Part shown: in pieces, positions 59,162-64,000 of the stretch
Numbering within the stretch: position 1 is the stretch's first letter
Layout of the letters: each line of letters begins with the position of its first letter
Origin: DATJBF01 sp035516795
GTDB taxonomy: Bacteria > Verrucomicrobiota > Verrucomicrobiia > Palsa-1439
Length of the DNA: 64,000 bases
Direction: 5' to 3'
Assembly (NCBI GenBank): GCA_035516795.1
Contig: DATIZX010000043.1
Location: 3,796-67,795, forward strand
Notes under the pieces: generated by a model
What the model was told of the DNA's origin: nothing
The model's input: only the letters and a program-made list of their open reading frames with translations
The model's database searches: none
Translations under genes and position numbers: made by a program

Positions 59162-60162
59162 TGCAATTCGGCAATCCCAACGCGTTCTGGTTGCTGGTGC
59201 TCGTACCGATTTTGATCCTGTTTGTGGTCTGGGCGTTTCGGGCGCGGCGCCGAGCGTTGGAACGGTTCGCCTCACAGCCGTTGGCGCAACGGCTCGCCGC
59301 CGCGGTCCGTCCGGTCGCGCGACGTTGGAAAGCCGCGCTGATCATCCTGACGGTATTTCTGACTGCGTTGGCGTTGACGCAGCCGCGTTGGGGCTTCCAA
59401 TGGCACGAAGTGAAACGCCGGGGCGTGGATATTTTTGTGTTGCTTGATGTGTCGAAGAGCATGTTGACGGAGGACGTGCGGCCGAATCGGTTGGCACAGG
59501 CCAAGTACGCTGTGCAGGACTTGCTGGAAAAGCTGCGCGGGGACCGGATTGGTTTGGTGGCGTTTGCCGGCACGGCATTTGTGCAGTGTCCATTGACGAT
59601 TGATTATGAAGCCTTTCGTTTGACGTTGAAGGATGCGGATCCGCAAATCATTCCGCGAGGCGGCACCGCGATTGGCGCCGCGATTCGCACGGCGCTGAAA
59701 GGGTTTGAAGCGGGCGAAGGACGCGACCGGGCGATTGTACTGATTACCGACGGTGAAGAAACAGAAGGCGACGCGCTGGCGGCGGCCGGCGAAGCGGCGA
59801 GGGCGGGCGTGAAAATTTACGCGATTGGTGTCGGCACAGCGGAGGGCGAATTGATTCCCATTCGTGAACCGGGCAAGCCGATGGAGTTTCTGAAAGACCA
59901 GGACGGTAAGGTCGTGAAATCGCGGCTCGATGAAGAAACGCTGAAGCAACTGGCGTTGAAGACCGGGGGAATTTACGTGCGGAGCGCGGCCGGTGATTTT
60001 GGGCTGGATACGATTTACGACAAAGGCATTGGGCAGCTCAAGCGCAAAGAGTACGAAGCACGACTGCAGAAGCGTTATTTTGAGCGGTTTCAATGGCCGC
60101 TGGGGATTGCGTTTGCACTGCTGATCACGGAAACGTTCGTGACGGACCGAAAGAAGATATGA
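59161..60162 (+). CDS. batB: BatB-like VWA-domain membrane protein
   Basis: 333 residues from ATG 59161; an earlier in-frame ATG (59065) lies deep in batA. Same architecture as BatA: helices 'AFWLLVLVPILILFVVWAF' and 'WKAALIILTVFLTALALTQ', MIDAS 'VLLDVSKSMLTEDVRPNRL', distal 'LITDGEETEGD', and a final helix 'QWPLGIAFALLITETFV'. Sequence between the MIDAS and C-terminus differs enough from BatA that they are old paralogues. Its stop overlaps the next start by ATGA. Confidence 0.94.
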   Translation: MQFGNPNAFWLLVLVPILILFVVWAFRARRRALERFASQPLAQRLAAAVRPVARRWKAALIILTVFLTALALTQPRWGFQWHEVKRRGVDIFVLLDVSKSMLTEDVRPNRLAQAKYAVQDLLEKLRGDRIGLVAFAGTAFVQCPLTIDYEAFRLTLKDADPQIIPRGGTAIGAAIRTALKGFEAGEGRDRAIVLITDGEETEGDALAAAGEAARAGVKIYAIGVGTAEGELIPIREPGKPMEFLKDQDGKVVKSRLDEETLKQLALKTGGIYVRSAAGDFGLDTIYDKGIGQLKRKEYEARLQKRYFERFQWPLGIAFALLITETFVTDRKKI

Positions 60163-60929
60163 ATCACCGAGCCGCAACGTTCGCGAAGAGGCGCGCCGCC
60201 AGAGTCACCTTGACTCTGTGTTCTCTGTGTCTCGGTGGTTCAATGGCGTTAGCCGCAAAACCCGAATGGCCGCAACGTTATAATGCCGGCGTGACCGCCT
60301 ATGAAAGCAACGATTTCGCGCAGGCAGCAACCTCGTTCGAGACCGCCACCGCTTCCGCTGACCGCTCGCTACAGCAACGCGCGCTCTATAATCTTGGCAA
60401 CACCAGCTACCGGCTCGGTCAGGAACAACCGGCCCAGGCGCAACAATTGTGGGAACATGCGCTCAAAGATTATGAGGGAGCGCTCGCATTGAATCCGCAG
60501 GATGCTGACGCAAAGTTCAATCGCGATTTCGTTAAAAGGAAGCTGGAAGAACTGAAGAAACAGCAGCAGCAGCAACAACAAAACCAAAAGAATCAGCAGG
60601 ACAAACAGAAGGAGCAAGAAAAGCAACAGGGGCAACAGAAGGACCAGAACCAGCAACAGCCGAACGCCAAGAATCAGCAATCAGAACAACAAAAGCAGCA
60701 ACAAGCTCAGGAGCAGCAAAAGCAACAAGAAGAACAAGCGAAGCAACAGGCGGCCACAAAGCCGCAACAGAATCCCCCGGAAAAGGGCGGTCAGCCGGAG
60801 AATTACGAAAAGATGCAGGCGACAGCGCTCCTCAACGATCTTCGGGAGAACGAACGGAACTGGAACTTTTTCCCCGAAGCCCAAATGAAGGACTTGAAAG
60901 ATTCAGGCAAGCCGGCCAAAGATTGGTAA
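60159..60929 (+). CDS. batC: BatC-like TPR protein with Gln/Lys-rich coiled region
   Basis: 256 residues from ATG 60159. N-terminal signal peptide 'VTLTLCSLCLGGSMALAA', encoded inside a short inverted-repeat element (60160-60242). TPR motifs follow ('YNAGVTAYESNDFAQAATSF', 'ALYNLGNTSYRLGQ', 'YEGALALNPQDADAKFNRDF'). Residues about 130-220 are extraordinarily Gln/Lys/Glu-rich, from CAG/CAA-type runs in the DNA, and probably form a long coiled coil. The C-terminal 'ATALLNDLRENERNWNFFPE' resembles BatC tails. Periplasmic scaffold of the Bat complex by analogy. The TTG/GTG start of batD overlaps its end. Confidence 0.88.
   Translation: MNHRAATFAKRRAARVTLTLCSLCLGGSMALAAKPEWPQRYNAGVTAYESNDFAQAATSFETATASADRSLQQRALYNLGNTSYRLGQEQPAQAQQLWEHALKDYEGALALNPQDADAKFNRDFVKRKLEELKKQQQQQQQNQKNQQDKQKEQEKQQGQQKDQNQQQPNAKNQQSEQQKQQQAQEQQKQQEEQAKQQAATKPQQNPPEKGGQPENYEKMQATALLNDLRENERNWNFFPEAQMKDLKDSGKPAKDW
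60160..60242. repeat. Inverted-repeat element containing the batC leader sequence
   Basis: TGAATCACCGAG (60160-60171) and CTCGGTGGTTCA (60231-60242) pair at 11 of 12 positions. Between them is 'ctctgtgttctctgtgtctc', a wording seen in short dispersed repeats of many bacterial genomes. The unit spans the batC start and signal peptide. Confidence 0.55.
60559..60780 (+). repeat. CAG/CAA-rich low-complexity tract in batC
   Basis: Runs such as CAGCAGCAGCAGCAACAACA and later CAGCAACAAG blocks encode almost only Gln, Lys, Glu and Asn. The tract is likely length-variable by slippage. Confidence 0.8.
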
Positions 60930-60940
60930 GCAAAGACGAC

Positions 60941-62662
60941 GTGAACTCTCAACATTCAACGCTGAACATTCGACGCCCAACGGCATTGGTCGGGTGTCTG
61001 TTAGCGTTGATATGTTTTTGCAGCGCGGTCGCCCGCGCCGGGATTTCCGTCACCGCCTCGGTGGATCGAAGTCACATCGCCTTTGGCGAGTCGGTGAGCT
61101 TGACGATCAAGGTGGAGGGAACTCAAAGAGGTGCCCAAGCCTCGATTCCATCAGTTGACGGATTGAGTTTCAATGGGCCATCAACGCAGAGTCTCTCCTT
61201 TGACTTCAACGGCCAAAAGTCTGAGCAATTCATCATGGTTTGGCAAGTGACGCCGAACAGAACCGGCCAGTTCAAAATTCCTGCGGCTGAAGTTGAGGTT
61301 GACGGTAAGAAGTACTCGACGGAGCCGATTGAGATCACAGTTGAAAACGTCACTGCGCAACCCGAACTGCAGGAGCGGCTCTATGCCCGCGTCCAGTTTG
61401 ATCGGCAGCCGGTTTTTCTCGGTCAAACCGCGCCGCTGAATGTCGTGTTGTTCGCTCGTGCAGATTTCCCATTGTACGGACTGAGCGGGTTTCAGGTGGA
61501 GGCAGAGGGCCTTGGTTACAGACATCTCAACAAGGTGCGGTCAGAATCGCGGGGCATCAACGGGGTTTCGTTTAACGTCGTTACCATTGAAGGAGTTGTA
61601 ACTCCCACACGCACCGGCAAGCTTGCCTTCGGGCCGGCGGCGATCAAATGCCAGAAGCGAGTTGGCGAGGACTGGTTCGGTCGAGTCCAAACCGAGGACA
61701 TCACTGTCCCGGTGGATCCTTTGGACATCGAAGTGCTGCCGTTGCCAGAGGAAGGCCGGCCCGCAGATTTTGCCGGGGCAATTGGACAATGGAACCTCGC
61801 AGTGACGGCCAAGCCGACGGAACTCGCCGTTGGCGACCCCATTACCTTCACGATCAAGATTAGCGGCACCGGCAACATCGACACCGTGCCGGCGCCGAAG
61901 CTTGGCTCCCTGGAAGGTTTTAAGACCTACGATCCGACGACGAAAACAACCAAGGACGACCTGAATACGTCTGGTCAGCGGGTCATTCAGCAGGTGCTCA
62001 TTCCCAAAAGTACCGAAGTAAAAGAGTTACCCGATGTGCGACTCACGTATTTCGATCCGGTGGCAAAAGCTTACAAAGTGGCCATGCAACCACCGATCCA
62101 GCTCATGGTCAAAGCCAACAGTGGTGGACAAACCGAGATTGTCAGCGGCGGCAGCCGATTGCGACCGGAAGAGAAACTCGGACAGGACATCGTCTATCTC
62201 AAAGGGGATTTGGGGCCAACCGCGGCCACCATTCCGTTTTATGCAACGTCGACGTTTTGGATGCTGAATATTATACCAGTCCTCGGTTTGTTCGGGGGCA
62301 TCGGCTGGAAATGGCGCCGGGACAAGTTGCGCGGTGACGTGGCTTATGCTCGCCGCAGCCGGGCGGCAAAGAGCGCGCGCAAACTTCTCGCTTCCGCCAC
62401 AAGTTACGACGAAGTGCAACACGCACTGCAGAGCTATCTGGGCGACCGCCTGAATATTCCCAGTGGCGGTATTACCGCATCCATTGTGGACGAGCAACTT
62501 GTGCCGCGCGGCGTGAATGGCGAATTGGCGGCGGATACGAAGGCGTGTTTTGAAGTCTGTGACACGGTCCGTTTTGCCGGCGGCGATGCTGATAACGGCG
62601 TAACCGCGACACGGGAAAAAGTGGAACGTTTGATCGATGAGTTTGAGAAGAAACAACTTTAG
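60941..62662 (+). CDS. batD: BatD-like protein (oxygen tolerance)
   Basis: About 573 residues from GTG 60941; a TTG at 60923 overlapping the batC stop is possible. Signal segment 'LVGCLLALICFCSAVARA'. 'ISVTASVDRSHIAFGESVSL' begins the first of several Ig-like beta domains, as in BatD; 'NRTGQFKIPAAEVEVDGKKY' is a recognisable BatD block. One membrane helix at about 440 ('FWMLNIIPVLGLFGGIGW') and a cytoplasmic tail ('SYDEVQHALQSYLGDRLNIP') follow. It displays to the periplasm. The next start lies 26 bp inside its end. Confidence 0.9.
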   Translation: MNSQHSTLNIRRPTALVGCLLALICFCSAVARAGISVTASVDRSHIAFGESVSLTIKVEGTQRGAQASIPSVDGLSFNGPSTQSLSFDFNGQKSEQFIMVWQVTPNRTGQFKIPAAEVEVDGKKYSTEPIEITVENVTAQPELQERLYARVQFDRQPVFLGQTAPLNVVLFARADFPLYGLSGFQVEAEGLGYRHLNKVRSESRGINGVSFNVVTIEGVVTPTRTGKLAFGPAAIKCQKRVGEDWFGRVQTEDITVPVDPLDIEVLPLPEEGRPADFAGAIGQWNLAVTAKPTELAVGDPITFTIKISGTGNIDTVPAPKLGSLEGFKTYDPTTKTTKDDLNTSGQRVIQQVLIPKSTEVKELPDVRLTYFDPVAKAYKVAMQPPIQLMVKANSGGQTEIVSGGSRLRPEEKLGQDIVYLKGDLGPTAATIPFYATSTFWMLNIIPVLGLFGGIGWKWRRDKLRGDVAYARRSRAAKSARKLLASATSYDEVQHALQSYLGDRLNIPSGGITASIVDEQLVPRGVNGELAADTKACFEVCDTVRFAGGDADNGVTATREKVERLIDEFEKKQL

Positions 62663-63431
62663 CCAACAGAAGCCAGGAAGCAGAATCCCGAAGGCCGTCT
62701 GCTTCTGCCTGTTCTTGCTTTGTGCTCAGCTTTCATTCGCAGGAACCACCAGTGACTTCAGGGCCGCCAACAAGCTGTACGACGAGGGGAAGTTCCCCGA
62801 GGCGGCAGCGGCCTATGAGAAAATCACGCCCAAGACGGCGAACGTGTACTACAATCTCGGGAATGCATGGTTCCGCGAGGGCAAACTGGGATTGGCCATT
62901 CTCAATTACGAACGGGCGCGACGGTTGACCCCACGCGACCCCGACGTTCTGGCTAACCTCAGATTCGCAGAACAACGGTTGGGCGTGGAGGACGTGAACA
63001 CCCCGCCGCGCGCAATCCAGAGATTTCTGCACAGCGTGGTGGTGAGCCATACGCCGACGGAATGGGGGGCGTTTGAACTCGTCGCGCTCTGGCTGACTTT
63101 GCTGGCCGTAGCAGGATGTATCTTTTTGCCGAGAGCGCACACGGCATTTCTGGTTGTGGCCATTATTGGGTTTCTTGGATTCGGAGCTTCCGCTTTCGCC
63201 TTGGGTTACGAAGCAATCACCCGACACACGGCGCCCCAAGCCGTCGTCGTTATCGACGACAGCGAGGCGCGCTTTGCGCCGTTGCCGGAATCGACGGTTC
63301 ATTTCAAGCTCGCCGAAGGCACCAAGATCGTCATCCGGGAAGATCGCGACCAATGGCTGTTGGTGGAACGCGCCGATGGCCAACAAGGATGGGTAAAGTC
63401 CGACGCCATCGTGCCCATCACGCCTCGCTAA
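62637..63431 (+). CDS. batE: BatE-like TPR/SH3-domain membrane protein
   Basis: 264 residues from ATG 62637, overlapping batD by 26 bp. Signal/anchor 'AVCFCLFLLCAQLSFAG', two TPR motifs ('AANKLYDEGKFPEAAAAYEK', 'YYNLGNAWFREGKLGLAILN'), two membrane helices (about 140-195, 'LVALWLTLLAVAGCIFL' and 'FLVVAIIGFLGFGASAFAL') and a C-terminal SH3b-like domain ('VVVIDDSEARFAPLPESTVH' to 'DGQQGWVKSDAIVPI'). The arrangement is typical of BatE. Last gene of the operon; its role is inferred from the operon. Confidence 0.9.
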   Translation: MSLRRNNFSQQKPGSRIPKAVCFCLFLLCAQLSFAGTTSDFRAANKLYDEGKFPEAAAAYEKITPKTANVYYNLGNAWFREGKLGLAILNYERARRLTPRDPDVLANLRFAEQRLGVEDVNTPPRAIQRFLHSVVVSHTPTEWGAFELVALWLTLLAVAGCIFLPRAHTAFLVVAIIGFLGFGASAFALGYEAITRHTAPQAVVVIDDSEARFAPLPESTVHFKLAEGTKIVIREDRDQWLLVERADGQQGWVKSDAIVPITPR

Positions 63432-63493
63432 AACTGCGCATTCATTTCTGTCAAACCATCAGGCGGCTTGAACCTGCCCGACGTGGAAAGCTT

Positions 63494-63542
63494 GAGCGCA
63501 GCCGAGGGACTTGTCCGCCCGAAGGCGGATTCACCGAGTCGT
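63494..63542. repeat. Inverted-repeat element, partial copy 2
   Basis: GAGCGCAGCCG (63494-63504), an inner perfect hairpin TCCGCC-cgaa-GGCGGA (63514-63529) and the core CACCGAGTCGT (63532-63542). The opposite arm CGGCTGCGCTCC is missing. The element directly interrupts the minus-strand gene fragment next to it. Confidence 0.65.
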
Positions 63543-63759
63543 AACCGATGCTGCCGGTACCATTGGATAGAACCCCGCTGTTGGTGATTTGCAGCACGTC
63601 AGCAAACGTATTGCTCCCGACAACGTACGTCCCGTTGCCCACCCAGTTGCTGGTGACGGCGCTGATGGTGTTGGTTTGGAAGTTAGCGCTGAATTGTCCG
63701 TTGGCAGAGAACACGACCACGAGATTCAGCGCGAGAAGCGCGAGAAACTTAGATTTCAT
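63543..63759 (-). pseudogene. Secreted autotransporter-like protein, N-terminal fragment cut by a repeat
   Basis: The minus strand starts with signal peptide 'MKSKFLALLALNLVVVFSAN' and continues 'FADVLQITNSGVLSNGTGSI', the start of a verrucomicrobial repeat-type secreted protein (such proteins repeat 'GVLSNGSGxxGYD'). After 'GYDS' at about 63543 the frame enters the repeat element and runs on as unrelated sequence ('VNPPSGGQVPRLRSSFPRRA') to a stop at 63451. So only about 72 genuine residues remain. Truncated by insertion or deletion at the repeat. Confidence 0.65.
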
Positions 63760-63785
63760 ATTAGGTTTCGCCTTTCGAGGAAATT

Positions 63786-63870
63786 GGAGCGCAGCCGCGG
63801 GCTGTTCACCGAGTCGTGAACGCGGCTTGGTTCGTTATTTGTTTGCCGTTTGATCCTCCCGGCTGCGCTC
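63786..63870. repeat. Inverted-repeat element, copy 3 (perfect 12-bp arms)
   Basis: GGAGCGCAGCCG (63786-63797) and CGGCTGCGCTCC (63859-63870) are perfect inverted repeats around CACCGAGTCGTGAACGC (63807-63823). The same core and arms occur at 18437-18513. Looks like a complete, short non-autonomous element. Confidence 0.75.
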
Positions 63871-63876
63871 CTGAAT

Positions 63877-64000
63877 CTCATGGCGTTATCACCCGAATCC
63901 GGTAATACCGCGACGCGTTGGTGGCGCCGCCGGTGTCAACCATGTTCGTAATCACGCCGCCGCCGGTCCCACCGCTCAGAATGTTTGTTAGCCCGGTACT
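63877..64000 (-). CDS. C-terminal end of a secreted multidomain protein, 3'-partial in window
   Basis: The minus-strand frame is open from the window edge to a TGA at 63877-63879. The last residues read 'NMVDTGGATNASRYYRIRVI' then Thr-Pro and stop. This matches the ending of the GH16 protein at 44553 ('DTNAATNAPARYYRVRIVP') and the GH16-like protein at 26403 ('PGAATNAPFRFYRIRLVP'), so it is the terminal WPT-type domain of another exported protein. The rest of the gene is outside the window, so its function cannot be stated. Confidence 0.8.

Noticed and set aside
59272..60177. 301-codon minus-strand frame opposite batB
   Set aside because: No motif, and batB with its MIDAS is clearly the real gene.
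60559..60780. CRISPR-like repetitive tract
   Set aside because: The repeats are short CAG/CAA coding runs without spacers; no CRISPR array or cas gene is visible in the window.
1..64000. rRNA or tRNA genes, exosortase gene, prophage or integrase
   Set aside because: I looked for conserved rRNA/tRNA stretches and for these protein families and saw none; absence of tRNA by eye is not proof.

Overview
The window looks like a chromosomal segment of a Verrucomicrobiota bacterium, probably close to the Pedosphaera/Limisphaerales lineages. No rRNA gene is present, so this is an inference. It rests on two PEP-CTERM proteins, two DUF1559-type pseudopilins with His-X9-Asp-Gly-like tails, very large secreted proteins built from 'N-x-G-F-E' carbohydrate-binding modules and short 'WPT...YYRIR' domains, and a BatA-E/MoxR operon.

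Layout. 1-1.8 kb: end of an M16 peptidase-like gene. 1.9-15.3 kb, mostly minus strand: pseudopilin, GH50/agarase-like hydrolase, MalK-type ATPase, a 1.1-kb-residue phosphorylase-like enzyme, a plus-strand GH30 without signal peptide, MalG and MalF permeases, a lipoprotein solute-binding protein and a GPH/MelB-type symporter. 15.6-18.4 kb: IS91-like transposase remnant, a stand-alone binding module and a clan GH-A hydrolase carrying the same module. 18.6-23.1 kb: pseudopilin, PEP-CTERM protein and a three-module binding protein. 23.3-44.6 kb, plus strand: LacI regulator, GH16-like protein, PEP-CTERM protein, di-haem oxidoreductase, GH16 laminarinase, GH3, thioredoxin-like protein, aldo/keto reductase, GH55-like double beta-helix protein and a second GH16. 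44.6-48.3 kb: decayed carbamoyltransferase/SxtJ genes, a secreted protein, a 50-residue lipoprotein and an aquaporin. 48.6-55.5 kb: signalling cluster (REC-PAS kinase, TonB receptor, YfiR, CHASE8 histidine kinase, response regulator). 55.7-63.4 kb: MoxR/DUF58/Bat operon. 63.5-64 kb: short repeats, a broken gene and the end of another secreted protein.

How it fits together. The centre reads as a beta-glucan (laminarin-like or fungal beta-1,3/1,6-glucan) utilisation locus. Secreted GH16, GH55-like and binding proteins would cut the polymer, and GH3, the ABC transporter and/or the GPH symporter would handle oligosaccharides. The signal-peptide-less GH30 and the phosphorylase-like enzyme would finish degradation in the cytoplasm. 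The substrate is inferred from the family combination. The LacI protein probably controls at least three genes: three promoters share TTGACA, exactly 17 nt, then a -10-like AATCAT/AATCCT buried in a TGCAA-N4-TTGCA palindrome.

Most interesting observations: (i) these operator-in-promoter sites; (ii) a near-identical N-terminal binding region shared by a laminarinase and a di-haem oxidoreductase, suggesting an oxidative partner for glucan attack; (iii) a binding module inserted inside a GH16-like catalytic fold; (iv) a YfiR/CHASE8 pair wired to a histidine kinase rather than a diguanylate cyclase; (v) short inverted-repeat elements that break one gene and seem to supply the N-terminal leaders of bat genes.
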